NCBI RefSeq assembly: GCF_003634635.1 | Contig: NZ_RBJB01000003.1 | Location: 744,001-808,000 of the forward strand | DNA length: 64,000 nt | Source: Marinobacter nauticus | Lineage (GTDB): Bacteria; Pseudomonadota; Gammaproteobacteria; Pseudomonadales; Oleiphilaceae | Reading direction: 5' to 3' | In this document: positions 49,662-58,728 of the stretch, piece after piece | How the letters are laid out: the number at the start of each line of letters is the position of its first letter | How positions within the stretch are numbered: the first letter of the stretch is position 1 | Notes under the pieces: model-generated | What the model saw: the letters and a program-made list of their open reading frames with translations, nothing else | Database searches by the model: none | What the model was told of the DNA's origin: nothing | Program-made: the position numbers and the translations under genes

Positions 49662-51518
49662 ATGAGCATCAGAACACGCAAGCACCCGCTGTTGCGGGGT
49701 ATCAGTCTGGCACTGGCGCTGGGGACCACGGCCGGTCTGGCCGGCCAACTCCAGGCCAAAGAGGTTACCTGGGATGACATTGCCAATGACGCCCGCAGCC
49801 CCGAAAACGTGCTGGGATACGGCATCGGCCCCAAAGCCCAGCGTTACAGCCCGATGACAACCATCAACCGCGATAACGTGGAGCGCCTGGTTCCCGCCTG
49901 GTCCTTCTCCTTCGGTGATGAAAAGCAGCGCGGTCAGGAATCCCAGGCCTTGGTCCATGACGGCGTGATCTACGTCACCGGCTCATACTCCCGTTTGTTC
50001 GCGCTGGATGCCAGGACCGGGGAGCGGTTGTGGGAATACAGTCACCGCCTGCCCGAGGGTATTCGTCCCTGTTGCGACGTGGTCAACCGGGGCGCCGCGA
50101 TCTTTGGTGACAAGGTGTTCTTCGGTACCCTCGATGCCGGCATCGTCGCGTTGAATAAAGACACCGGAAAAGTGGTCTGGCGCGAGAAGTTCGCCGATCA
50201 CGAGGCGGGCTACACCATGACCGGAGCCCCGGTGCTGGTGAAAGACCAGAAAACCGGAAAAGTCCTGCTGATTCATGGTTCCTCCGGTGACGAATTCGGC
50301 GTCGTCGGCAAACTGTTTGCCCGCGACCCGGATACCGGCGAAGAAATCTGGATGCGCCCGTTCGTTGAGGGCCACTTCGGTCGGCTCAACGGCGAAAAAA
50401 GTACGCCAACGGGAGACCCTCGGGCACCCAGCTGGCCTGATGATCCGAATACTGAAACCGGAAAAGTTGAGGCCTGGAGCCATGGCGGCGGCGCACCCTG
50501 GCAAAGCGCCAGCTTCGATTCAGAAACCAACACCATTATCATCGGCGCCGGCAACCCGGCCCCCTGGAATACCTGGAAACGTACTTCGCCCGGAGGTGAC
50601 CCCGCTGACTACGACAACCTCTACACCTCCGGCCAGGTTGGCGTCGATCCAACCACCGGAGAGGTCAAATGGTTCTATCAGCACACGCCAAACGACGCCT
50701 GGGATTTCTCCGGCAACAACGAACTCGTGCTGTTCGAATATGACGAAGACGGAGACACGGTAAAAGCTACGGCCCACGCCGACCGCAATGGATTTTTCTA
50801 CGTGGTCAACCGTGAAAACGGTAAATTGAAGAATGCGTTTCCTTTTGTCGACAATATCACCTGGGCCACGCACATCGACCTGAAATCCGGCCGCCCGGTC
50901 GAGGTAGAAGGCCAGCGCCCGCCGGCGGTTGCTGAAGGAGAAACCCGAGGCAAGTCTATTGAAGTCTCGCCCCCTTTCCTGGGCGGTAAAAACTGGAACC
51001 CGATGGCCTACAGCCAGGACACCGGCCTGTTCTATGTTCCAGCCAACCATTGGAAAGAGGATTACTGGACAGAGGAAGTTACCTACAAAAAAGGTGCGGC
51101 TTACCTGGGGCAGGGCTTCCGGATCAAGCGGATGTACGACGACCACGTAGGCGTACTTCGAGCCATGAATCCGATCACCGGTGATATTGAGTGGGAGCAC
51201 AAGGAAAGAATGCCATTGTGGGCGGGCGTTCTGACCACCAAGGGAGGCCTCGTCTTTACCGGAACCGGTGACGGATATCTCAAGGCCTTCGATGCCGAGA
51301 CCGGCGAAGAACTCTGGAAGTTCCAGACCGGCTCGGGAATCATCTCGTCGCCGATCACCTGGGAAATGGACGGAGAGCAGTACATCGGTGTGGCCTCTGG
51401 CTATGGCGGGGCCGTTCCATTGTGGGGTGGCGACATGGCGGAGCTGACCAAGCCCATTTCCCAGGGCGGGTCCTTCTGGGTCTTCAAGATGCCCTCCTGG
51501 GCACAGGCCTCCCGCTAA
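49662..51518 (+). CDS. exaA: PQQ alcohol dehydrogenase, calcium type (ExaA/PedE-like)
   Basis: A 618-residue periplasmic quinoprotein. Signal peptide with [20 protein letters not shown]; propeller with repeated DAxTGExLW docking motifs; vicinal Cys in [11 protein letters not shown]. Catalytic Asp348 is followed by Ser350 (W-D-F-S-G), the pattern of calcium-dependent ethanol dehydrogenases such as ExaA and PedE. Oxidises ethanol and other short alcohols to aldehydes, electrons to cytochrome c550. Start at 49662 after GGGGAAAGAA. Confidence 0.94.
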   Translation: MSIRTRKHPLLRGISLALALGTTAGLAGQLQAKEVTWDDIANDARSPENVLGYGIGPKAQRYSPMTTINRDNVERLVPAWSFSFGDEKQRGQESQALVHDGVIYVTGSYSRLFALDARTGERLWEYSHRLPEGIRPCCDVVNRGAAIFGDKVFFGTLDAGIVALNKDTGKVVWREKFADHEAGYTMTGAPVLVKDQKTGKVLLIHGSSGDEFGVVGKLFARDPDTGEEIWMRPFVEGHFGRLNGEKSTPTGDPRAPSWPDDPNTETGKVEAWSHGGGAPWQSASFDSETNTIIIGAGNPAPWNTWKRTSPGGDPADYDNLYTSGQVGVDPTTGEVKWFYQHTPNDAWDFSGNNELVLFEYDEDGDTVKATAHADRNGFFYVVNRENGKLKNAFPFVDNITWATHIDLKSGRPVEVEGQRPPAVAEGETRGKSIEVSPPFLGGKNWNPMAYSQDTGLFYVPANHWKEDYWTEEVTYKKGAAYLGQGFRIKRMYDDHVGVLRAMNPITGDIEWEHKERMPLWAGVLTTKGGLVFTGTGDGYLKAFDAETGEELWKFQTGSGIISSPITWEMDGEQYIGVASGYGGAVPLWGGDMAELTKPISQGGSFWVFKMPSWAQASR

Positions 51519-51584
51519 TTTTCCTCCGGTTCGGGCCTGGCACCTTGCCAGGCCCCTTTTTACGATTGATTCAGGAGTGAATCC

Positions 51585-52238
51585 ATGAGAGCCACCGCAA
51601 CAGCCGCTCTTCTTTTCGCGTTCACCCCCGTTTTCGGCGGTGACTATATGGCCGATATTGAGCCGGTTCCGGTCATCAACGGCTGCAAACTTGAACGTGA
51701 AACCAGTTGCCCCGGAGCGGACCTTCAGGGCGCGGATCTGTCCAATATGGATCTACGCTCTGCCAACTTTCGTGGTGCCAACCTGTCGGGCGCCAACCTG
51801 AGCCACACCAGTCTGCGAGGCGCCAACCTCGACGGGGCGAACCTCGACAACGTCACCGGATATCGTCTTCAGGTCTACCGGGCCAGCATGAGGGGGGCAT
51901 CGCTAAAGGATGCCGAATTGCAGGGAATACAAGGCGAATACCTGTTCGCCCAGGGTGCAGACTTCAGCGGCGCCAATCTGACCGGCGCCAACTTCGACTT
52001 CTCCCGTTTTTCCGGGGCTACCCTGGTAAACGCCACCATGCCATTCAGCAGTTTCGAGATTTCCTGGATGCCCAAGGCGAATCTGGAGGGGGCCAACCTC
52101 AGGGGGGCAAACCTTCAGGAAGCCAAGTTGGGGCTGGCTAACCTGGCGGACGCGGACCTGACCGGAAGCCGGATCCACTACGCCACCTTCGAGGGCACCC
52201 ACATGGAGGGCTGTACCGCCTGCCCGTTTGATTGGTGA
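51585..52238 (+). CDS. Exported pentapeptide-repeat protein
   Basis: A 217-residue protein. A short signal peptide (TAALLFAFTPVFG) precedes Cys-containing INGCKLERETSCPGADL and about 25 A(D/N)LxG-type pentapeptides (for example GADLQGADLSNMDLRSANF), forming a right-handed quadrilateral beta-helix. C-terminal CTACPFDW may close a disulfide. The same gene type sits beside the calcium quinoprotein in Pseudomonas ped clusters. Function unknown; likely periplasmic and co-transcribed with the dehydrogenase (66-base gap). Confidence 0.85.
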   Translation: MRATATAALLFAFTPVFGGDYMADIEPVPVINGCKLERETSCPGADLQGADLSNMDLRSANFRGANLSGANLSHTSLRGANLDGANLDNVTGYRLQVYRASMRGASLKDAELQGIQGEYLFAQGADFSGANLTGANFDFSRFSGATLVNATMPFSSFEISWMPKANLEGANLRGANLQEAKLGLANLADADLTGSRIHYATFEGTHMEGCTACPFDW

Positions 52239-52250
52239 TCCGGGGCGGGC

Positions 52251-52907
52251 TCAGACCCGCCTCCCTTCCTCCAACTGGCCATAGCGAATCAGACCGGCAT
52301 CCACCGCCAGGTGAATCAGCTCTACGGAGGAAGAAACCTGCAGCTTGTTTTTCAGTCCGGCCAGGTGGTTGGACACGGTCTTGCTGCTGACACACAAGCG
52401 TTCGGCGATTCCGCCCAGACTCTCTCCTCTGGCGTACATCAGCAACACTTCCATCTCCCGCTGGGTCATATCCCGCAGGCGGTGATCGACCGGCCGCTCC
52501 TGATTCATGGCCAGACGTGTGGCAATCGGGTGCTCAATATAGGGCTGGCCTGACGCTACCCGCTTTACGGCCTCCGCAAGCTCCTCGGGTGCGCAGCTCT
52601 TGGAGACAAAACCGAGTCCTCCCACATCCAGAGCCTGACGCACCATGGGCAGCTCATCGTGCATGGTGAAGAACAGAATCGCCGCTCCCCGCCAGCGCTG
52701 ACGCAGTCGTCGCCCAACCTCCAGCCCGGAGATATCGGGCAACCCCATATCCAGCAGCACCACATCGGGCCGCAGCTCGCCATAGCGGGCCACCGCATCC
52801 TGACCGTTATCGACCTCGGTGATGGCTACCGCCGGCAACATGGATCGCAGCAGGTTGGCGATGCCCTGTCGGACTACCTGGTGGTCATCCACAATCATCA
52901 GTTTCAT
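52251..52907 (-). CDS. NarL/LuxR response regulator (ExaE/PedR1/AgmR-like)
   Basis: A 218-residue regulator with an intact receiver (MIVDDHQVVRQGIANLL, acceptor Asp in VVLLDMGLPDISGLEV, Lys in FVSKSCAPEE) and an intact C-terminal helix-turn-helix (MTQREMEVLLMYARGESLGG, LCVSSKTVSNHLAGLKNKL). It overlaps its kinase gene by four bases. By position it matches the activator of quinoprotein dehydrogenase genes in Pseudomonas. Best candidate to bind the CTACTACCAAGG sites (inference). Confidence 0.9.
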   Translation of the reverse strand: MKLMIVDDHQVVRQGIANLLRSMLPAVAITEVDNGQDAVARYGELRPDVVLLDMGLPDISGLEVGRRLRQRWRGAAILFFTMHDELPMVRQALDVGGLGFVSKSCAPEELAEAVKRVASGQPYIEHPIATRLAMNQERPVDHRLRDMTQREMEVLLMYARGESLGGIAERLCVSSKTVSNHLAGLKNKLQVSSSVELIHLAVDAGLIRYGQLEEGRRV

Positions 52908-54127
52908 GCAACACCTCCAGTACCCGGAGTCAGTGGCACGGCCAGCCGGATTCGCGTTCCCTCGCCCAACCGGCTCAGAAACCTTACCTCGCCACCCAGG
53001 CAGCGGGCTCGCTCACACATCGAACGCACGCCCAGGCCGGCATTGCCTGGCAATTGATCATTGCCCACACCATCATCACGCACCTCTACGCTCAACTCGT
53101 TATCGTTGCGGGCAACCGCCAGCGTGGCGCAGGAAGCGTTGGCATGACGGGAAACATTGTTCAGGGCTTCCTGAAGGAACCGATACAGATGGGTTTGCTG
53201 CTCCCCGGTAAAATCGGGCAGGCGCTCGTCCATCGCCAGGCGGCATTCGAGGCCGCTGAGCTGTTGCCATTGCTCGGTCAGATGGCGAATGGCACTGCCC
53301 AGCCCCAGTTGCTCCATCACCAGCGGATGCAGCTCCTGCAACAAATGCCGAAAGTGCTTCTGGATGGTCTCGCAGTGTTCCGCCAGATCTCTGGCCTGCT
53401 GCTTCTGGCGATCGCTGAGATCCGGGTCGTAGACCAGGCTGCGTGCCTGGGCCCGAATGCCCGTCAGGTATTGGCCAAGATCGTCGTGCAACACCCGGGC
53501 GATGTGCTCGCGTTCCCGATCCTGCAACTGCAGGAGTTCGTTAAGCAGGCGGCTCACCGTTTGCTGTTCTGACTCGAGCGCCACGGCCATGGAATTGAAC
53601 CGGCAAACCAGCGCATCCAGTTCCTGTTCACCCTGACGCGGTAGGCGGGATGTCATTTGACCTGCCGAAACTGCACCCATGGCCTCAGACAGACTGGTCA
53701 GTGTGCGCATGCCGCGCCGAACAATGAAGAACAAGGCAAGAAAACACAGGCCCATACCAATGGCATAGGCGCCCGAAATCAGCAGGAAGCCTTCCCAGAT
53801 CTCCTCAACTTCGTCTTTGGGATTCACCTGCCAGCCGTTAACCACAGGCGGAGACGATTCCCCGGCGATCAGTGCAGAGAACCATGCTGGCACCTCTCCA
53901 CCCCTGCTTCCGCCTGTGTCATCTACAGGCGTCAGGTGACGAAGAGTGCCGACAACGGATTCTGGAAGAGTAGTGGGACTCACAAGACTCCCGGCGAGCC
54001 CGGCAGCGCCTTCGAGCTCCCGCTGAACGTCATGGCGGGCTTGCTGGGTGTAGAACAGCGCTCCAAGTAAATAAACAAGAAGGAAAACCGCCAGCATCAA
54101 CAGGGAAATCTTCCGATATACGGTCAT
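52904..54127 (-). CDS. NarX/DegS-type membrane histidine kinase
   Basis: A 407-residue kinase. Helix 1 (KISLLMLAVFLLVYLLGALF), a ~85-residue periplasmic domain, helix 2 (GAYAIGMGLCFLALFFIVRR), then a HAMP-like linker. HisKA_3 has REREHIARVLHDDLGQYLTG and the ATPase domain has VRDDGVGND and GLGVRSMCERA. It partners the following regulator. Start set at ATG 54127; the in-frame extension to 54178 has no hydrophobic or ribosome-site support. Confidence 0.88.
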   Translation of the reverse strand: MTVYRKISLLMLAVFLLVYLLGALFYTQQARHDVQRELEGAAGLAGSLVSPTTLPESVVGTLRHLTPVDDTGGSRGGEVPAWFSALIAGESSPPVVNGWQVNPKDEVEEIWEGFLLISGAYAIGMGLCFLALFFIVRRGMRTLTSLSEAMGAVSAGQMTSRLPRQGEQELDALVCRFNSMAVALESEQQTVSRLLNELLQLQDREREHIARVLHDDLGQYLTGIRAQARSLVYDPDLSDRQKQQARDLAEHCETIQKHFRHLLQELHPLVMEQLGLGSAIRHLTEQWQQLSGLECRLAMDERLPDFTGEQQTHLYRFLQEALNNVSRHANASCATLAVARNDNELSVEVRDDGVGNDQLPGNAGLGVRSMCERARCLGGEVRFLSRLGEGTRIRLAVPLTPGTGGVA

Positions 54128-54289
54128 TGTTTTTATCCGTTGCGAGAAAACACCTTCTCTACCCCATGCTAAAGCCAACAGTTTCCACCGGAATAGTTCT
54201 TTAGTACCGCCACTTTCCTACTTTCTGAATATTTCCGGGCTTCTCCCCCTTTCATAAGCTGGAAGTACAACAACAAACCGGAGAATCCC

Positions 54290-55462
54290 ATGTCTTTTCT
54301 CGCCCGGACCGTGACTCCATTACTGATCGCCCTGGCAGCAGCAACCCCGCTGAAAGCGGAATCGTTGGACGTGCGGATTGGCTATCTGCAGTGGCTGCCA
54401 GACCAGGGGCCCGTGCTTTCCAATGTAATCCCGGAACCCGAGGACGCCGGCCTGCGGGGCGCCGAGCTAGCCATCAACGACAACAGCACTACAGGCAAAT
54501 TCCTGGGCCAGACCTACTCCTTGCAGAGTGATGTGGCGGATTCGGAAGAGGCGGCCATTGCGGCCTTTGATGCCATGCGCGAGAACGGGCTGGATCTGTT
54601 TGTCGTAAACGCGCCTGCCTCGACCCTGAAGACCCTCACTGAGAAAGCCGGCGACAACACCCTGATTTTCAATGCCGGCGCCGAAGACGATGCCCTGCGC
54701 ACCGGCCAGTGCCATGTAAACCTGATACACACCATACCCAGCTATTCCATGCTCACCGATGCGCTCGGCCAGTGGCTGAACCAGCGGCGGTGGGATGAGG
54801 TTTTTCTGATTACCGGCCCCACCGAGGCGGATAGGAACTGGGCCAATGCCTTCCGCCGTTCTGCCAGGCGCTTCGGGCTCGAGATTGTCGAGGACAAACC
54901 CTGGACCTTTGACGCTGATCTCCGCCGCACGGCCTCCAAAGAGCTGCCCCTGTTCACTCAGGCCAGAGATTACGACACGGTGGTGGTGGCCGATGTGCGG
55001 GGCGATTTTGGCGAGTACGTGCCATTCAATACCTGGCTGCCACGCCCGGTGGTGGGCACCCAGGGCATGTCGCCAGTTACCTGGCACCGGGTAGTGGAGA
55101 GCTGGGGCGCAGCGCAACTGCAGAACCGGTTCCACGAACTGGCCAATCGCGACATGAACAGCGAAGACTACGCCGCCTGGGCCGCCATTCGCGCCATTGG
55201 CACTGCCGTGACCGACCTGAACTCAGCCAATGCCACCGAGATCCGGAATTTTCTGTTCAGCGACAAGTTTCAGTTGGCGGCTTTCAAGGGCCGAAAAGTG
55301 ACCTTTCGGGACTGGAATGGCCAGATGCGTCAACCCATTCCGATGGTTCACCCCAGAGGGCTGGTGGCCACCGCCCCGTTCGAAGGCTTTCTTCACCCGA
55401 ATACCGAACTGGATACCCTCGGCTTCGACCAGCCCGAGAGCGAATGTCGGAACAACGGCTGA
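54290..55462 (+). CDS. ABC-type binding protein of the PQQ alcohol system
   Basis: A 390-residue exported type-I periplasmic-binding-fold protein. Signal peptide ends near PLKAES; blocks VRIGYLQWLPDQGPVLSNV, GLRGAELAINDNSTTGKFLG, DLFVVNAPASTLKTL and VFLITGPTEADRNWANAFRR. It belongs to the binding-protein group found only with PQQ alcohol dehydrogenases. It begins a plus-strand operon with propeller, ATPase and permease genes. The permease is of exporter type, so import of a ligand through this set is uncertain. Confidence 0.87.
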   Translation: MSFLARTVTPLLIALAAATPLKAESLDVRIGYLQWLPDQGPVLSNVIPEPEDAGLRGAELAINDNSTTGKFLGQTYSLQSDVADSEEAAIAAFDAMRENGLDLFVVNAPASTLKTLTEKAGDNTLIFNAGAEDDALRTGQCHVNLIHTIPSYSMLTDALGQWLNQRRWDEVFLITGPTEADRNWANAFRRSARRFGLEIVEDKPWTFDADLRRTASKELPLFTQARDYDTVVVADVRGDFGEYVPFNTWLPRPVVGTQGMSPVTWHRVVESWGAAQLQNRFHELANRDMNSEDYAAWAAIRAIGTAVTDLNSANATEIRNFLFSDKFQLAAFKGRKVTFRDWNGQMRQPIPMVHPRGLVATAPFEGFLHPNTELDTLGFDQPESECRNNG

Positions 55463-55503
55463 ACCAAAGATTAGCCACTCATAAAACAATAAGGAGTACC
55501 AAC

Positions 55504-56478
55504 ATGAAATCCCTGTTAAAGCACACAGCCCTGGCGGCGATGATCGGCCTGTCGACACCGGCTCTGGCCAGCGTGGCCTATGTCTCCAACGAGAAAGACA
55601 ATACTCTATCGGTGATTGATACCGAAACCCGGGAAGTGATCGAAACCATTGATGTTGGCCAGCGGCCCCGGGGCATCCTGCTCTCCAAGGACTACACCAA
55701 GCTGTACATCTGCGCCAGTGACGACGACACGGTGCAGGTACTGGACCTGGCCACCCGAAAAATCGTGGACACCCTGCCCTCGGGCGAAGATCCCGAGCAG
55801 TTTGCGCTGCACCCGAACAACAGGCACCTGTACATCGCCAACGAAGACGACGCCATCGTGACGGTGGTGGATGTGGACACCAAGGATGTTCTGGCCCAGA
55901 TCGATGTGGGTATCGAACCGGAAGGCATGGCGGTGAGCCCGGACGGCAAGTGGGCGGTGAACACCTCCGAAACCACCAGCATGCTGCACTGGATCAATAC
56001 CGAGACTTTCGAGATCGAGAAGAACATCGTCGTGGGCCAGCGCCCGCGCCACGTGGAGTTCTCCAAAGACAGCAAGATTGCCTGGGCGTCTGCCGAAATC
56101 GGCGGCACCGTGCACATCATCGACGTGGATAACCTGGAGCAGATCCATGAGATGTCCTTCAAGGTGCCCGGCGTAAATCAGGATCGGGTCCAGCCGGTGG
56201 GCATTGAACTGACCTCCGATGGCAAATACGCTTTTGTGGCACTGGGGCCCTCCAACCACGTGGCCGTCGTAGACGCCCAGACCTATGAGGTTCTGGACTA
56301 TCTGCTGGTCGGCGCCCGGGTGTGGCAGTTGGATCTCGACAAGGACGAAAAACATCTCTACACCACCAACGGCGTGTCCGGCGATGTCTCCGTGATCGAT
56401 GTGCAAGACCTGAAGGTGATTAAATCCATCAAGGTAGGCCGCTACCCCTGGGGTGTGGTCATCGACCCAACGTCATGA
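55504..56478 (+). CDS. PQQ-catabolism-associated YVTN beta-propeller protein
   Basis: A 324-residue periplasmic propeller. The signal peptide (HTALAAMIGLSTPALA) precedes seven YVTN-like blades (VAYVSNEKDNTLSVIDTETR, KLYICASDDDTVQVLDLATR, HLYIANEDDAIVTVVDVDTK and on, each given as a separate blade). The start at 55504 has AAGGAG upstream. It is the beta-propeller conserved in PQQ alcohol gene sets. It overlaps the ATPase gene by four bases. Ligand unknown. Confidence 0.87.
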   Translation: MKSLLKHTALAAMIGLSTPALASVAYVSNEKDNTLSVIDTETREVIETIDVGQRPRGILLSKDYTKLYICASDDDTVQVLDLATRKIVDTLPSGEDPEQFALHPNNRHLYIANEDDAIVTVVDVDTKDVLAQIDVGIEPEGMAVSPDGKWAVNTSETTSMLHWINTETFEIEKNIVVGQRPRHVEFSKDSKIAWASAEIGGTVHIIDVDNLEQIHEMSFKVPGVNQDRVQPVGIELTSDGKYAFVALGPSNHVAVVDAQTYEVLDYLLVGARVWQLDLDKDEKHLYTTNGVSGDVSVIDVQDLKVIKSIKVGRYPWGVVIDPTS

Positions 56479-57197
56479 CCATTGAAGCGAGCAACCTCAG
56501 CTTTCGTTACGGCGACAGGCCGGTGCTCCGGGAGGTCAGCTTTGCGCTGACCTCTGGCCGTTTTCATGCCCTGCTCGGGCCAAACGGCGCGGGGAAATCC
56601 ACCCTGTTTGGCTTGCTCACTCGTCTGCTGGCCTTGCAGCAGGGAGAACTCCGGTTGGCCGGGCAGTCCCTGAAACACCAGCCGGCCGAGGCCATGCGCC
56701 AGATCGGCGTGGTGTTCCAGCAGAACGCGCTGGATCTGGACCTGACCGTTCGCCAGAACCTGCAATACCACGCCGCTCTTCACGGACTGTCCCGCAAAGA
56801 AGGCAGAGCCAGGGGTGATCGGGAACTGGAACGCTTCAACCTGCTGGAGCGCGCCAACGATGCCGTCCGCCAGCTTAACGGTGGCCATCGCCGGCGGGTG
56901 GAAATCGCCCGGGCTCTCCTGCATGAGCCCTCGCTGCTGTTGCTCGACGAACCCACGGTGGGCCTGGACGTTGCAAGCCGCAAGGCGCTCAACGAACACG
57001 TTCGGACCCTGTGCGAAGAGGACGGCCTGACCGTGCTCTGGGCCACTCACCTGATCGAAGAAGTCCGTGAAGAGGACCGGGTGCTGATCCTGCACCAGGG
57101 CCAGTTGCTGGCCGACGGCAATGGCCAGGCCATCTGCGACGCCGAAGGCACCCGCGATCTGGCCGAAACCTTCCACGCCCTGACCGGAGCCGGCTGA
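56475..57197 (+). CDS. ABC transporter ATP-binding protein, PQQ alcohol system
   Basis: A 240-residue ATPase. Walker A GPNGAGKSTLFG, Q-loop VVFQQNALDLDL, Walker B LLLLDEPTVGLDVASR and H-loop WATHLIEE are intact. The signature loop reads LNGGHRRRVEIARAL instead of LSGGQ, an uncommon but probably functional change. It pairs with the ABC-2-type permease that begins 2 bases after its stop codon. Confidence 0.92.
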   Translation: MTIEASNLSFRYGDRPVLREVSFALTSGRFHALLGPNGAGKSTLFGLLTRLLALQQGELRLAGQSLKHQPAEAMRQIGVVFQQNALDLDLTVRQNLQYHAALHGLSRKEGRARGDRELERFNLLERANDAVRQLNGGHRRRVEIARALLHEPSLLLLDEPTVGLDVASRKALNEHVRTLCEEDGLTVLWATHLIEEVREEDRVLILHQGQLLADGNGQAICDAEGTRDLAETFHALTGAG

Positions 57198-57198
57198 T

Positions 57199-58002
57199 AT
57201 GAAAGCAGCTCACTACTGGCATTGTTTTGTAGGTATCCAGACACGGGAATGGCTCCGGTTCTGGCAGCAGCGCACTCGCTTTGCCAGCGCTCTGGTCCGG
57301 CCACTGCTCTGGCTGGTGGTCTTCGCCGCCGGTTTCCGGGCTGTGCTGGGCATTTCCATCATTCCGCCCTACGACACCTACATCACCTATGAAACCTACA
57401 TCGCGCCCGGTCTGTGCGGCATGATCATCCTGTTCAACAGCATGCAGGGCGCCCTGTCCATGGTGTATGACCGGGAGCTGGGCAGCATGCGGGTGCTCCT
57501 CATGAGCCCTCTGCCTCGCCCCTTCCTGCTGGTGACCAAACTGTTGGCCATGGGCGTGGTCTCCATCGGCCAGGTGTATGTATTCCTGCTGTTGGCCCTG
57601 CTGGTCGATGTCGAGCCGCCATTGTGGGGTTACCTGGCTGTGCTGCCGGCGTTGATTCTGACCAGCCTCATGCTGGGCGCTCTGGGCCTGCTGATCGCCA
57701 CCTGGATAAAGCAACTGGAGAACTTTGCCGGGGTAATGAATTTCGTCATCTTCCCGATGTTCTTCATGTCCTCGGCGCTCTACCCGCTCTGGCGCATGAA
57801 CGAGGCCAGCCCCTGGCTTTACTGGATTTGCCAGTTCAATCCCTTCACCCATGCGGTGGAAGCCATCCGGTTTTCCCTGTACCTGGAGTGGAACCCGATG
57901 GCTTTCGGTATTACCGCGGGCGTGACGGCGATGCTGGCGTTACTGGCCACGGCCGGCTTCCGGCCGCAACGCACCCGGGTTCTGGGCAGCAAGCCCGCGT
58001 AG
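57199..58002 (+). CDS. ABC-2-type permease, PQQ alcohol system
   Basis: A 267-residue inner-membrane protein with six hydrophobic helices (about 30-48, 70-85, 105-135, 142-165, 175-195, 235-255). It has the ABC-2 signature region (YPLWRMNEASPWLYWICQFN and NPFTHAVEAIRFSLYL). Exporter-type permease. Its last 63 bases overlap, tail to tail, the zinc permease gene on the other strand. Confidence 0.9.
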   Translation: MKAAHYWHCFVGIQTREWLRFWQQRTRFASALVRPLLWLVVFAAGFRAVLGISIIPPYDTYITYETYIAPGLCGMIILFNSMQGALSMVYDRELGSMRVLLMSPLPRPFLLVTKLLAMGVVSIGQVYVFLLLALLVDVEPPLWGYLAVLPALILTSLMLGALGLLIATWIKQLENFAGVMNFVIFPMFFMSSALYPLWRMNEASPWLYWICQFNPFTHAVEAIRFSLYLEWNPMAFGITAGVTAMLALLATAGFRPQRTRVLGSKPA

Positions 58003-58728
58003 GACGAGCAACCAGAGCAGTGACATGGCGAGGCTCGCCACCACGATGGCCGGGCCGACCGGTACATCGAACATTACGGAAACCACCACCGCACACAGGT
58101 GCCCGGCAATGCCACAGCAAGCGGCCAGGAAAGGCCCTTTACCGACAAGGGAGCCGAGGATCAGCGGTGTCATAATCAAGGTCGCAAACACCACGTAGAT
58201 GCCAGCCAGGGAGACCGAATAGGTCACCGCCACCGCGAACACCGGCATGAAAACCGCACCCGTCATCCAGCCAGGGCGCCAAAGGCTTAGCAACCAGACC
58301 AGCGCGGAGAGCATGCCAACGGCACGCACCGCAGGCCAACTGGCCCATAGCAGGTCACCCGACGCGGCTCTCTGGAGCGCCTGGGCGCCGTGGGGATCGC
58401 CACTGACCAGCAGCACCGCGAGACTCGCCCCGACCACGTAGAGGATACCGATCCACGCCTCCTTCGCATGTGCCAGACGACGGAAGATCAGGTGAACCAC
58501 CACGGCCGCCAGTAGCGCAAACATCAGGCTGCTGACCGGTGCGCCAGCCAGGGTGTGGTTAGGCGGAAAATACACGCCGGCCAGGGTGCCCAATGCCGCC
58601 CACTGGGCAATGGCCAGATCCGCAAAGATCACGCCTCGGGCAATCACCTGGTAACCCAACGGGACCAGCAGCAGGCAGAGCATGGCACTGCCTGCTGCTG
58701 GCAGGAGCAGCCATTCATACTCCGTCAT
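57940..58728 (-). CDS. Zinc/metal ABC permease (ZnuB/AztB-like)
   Basis: A 262-residue ABC-3-family permease with about eight hydrophobic helices. Conserved: IARGVIFADLAIAQWAALGT, KEAWIGILYVVGASLAVLL, SGDLLWASW, and LAGIYVVFATLIMTPLI. Start set at 58728, overlapping the binding-protein gene by 14 bases. No ATPase gene follows: the next DNA is the end of the PQQ permease. Its ATPase must be elsewhere. The Arg/Gly-rich last ~15 residues lie in the overlap. Confidence 0.88.
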   Translation of the reverse strand: MTEYEWLLLPAAGSAMLCLLLVPLGYQVIARGVIFADLAIAQWAALGTLAGVYFPPNHTLAGAPVSSLMFALLAAVVVHLIFRRLAHAKEAWIGILYVVGASLAVLLVSGDPHGAQALQRAASGDLLWASWPAVRAVGMLSALVWLLSLWRPGWMTGAVFMPVFAVAVTYSVSLAGIYVVFATLIMTPLILGSLVGKGPFLAACCGIAGHLCAVVVSVMFDVPVGPAIVVASLAMSLLWLLVLRGLAAQNPGALRPEAGRGQ

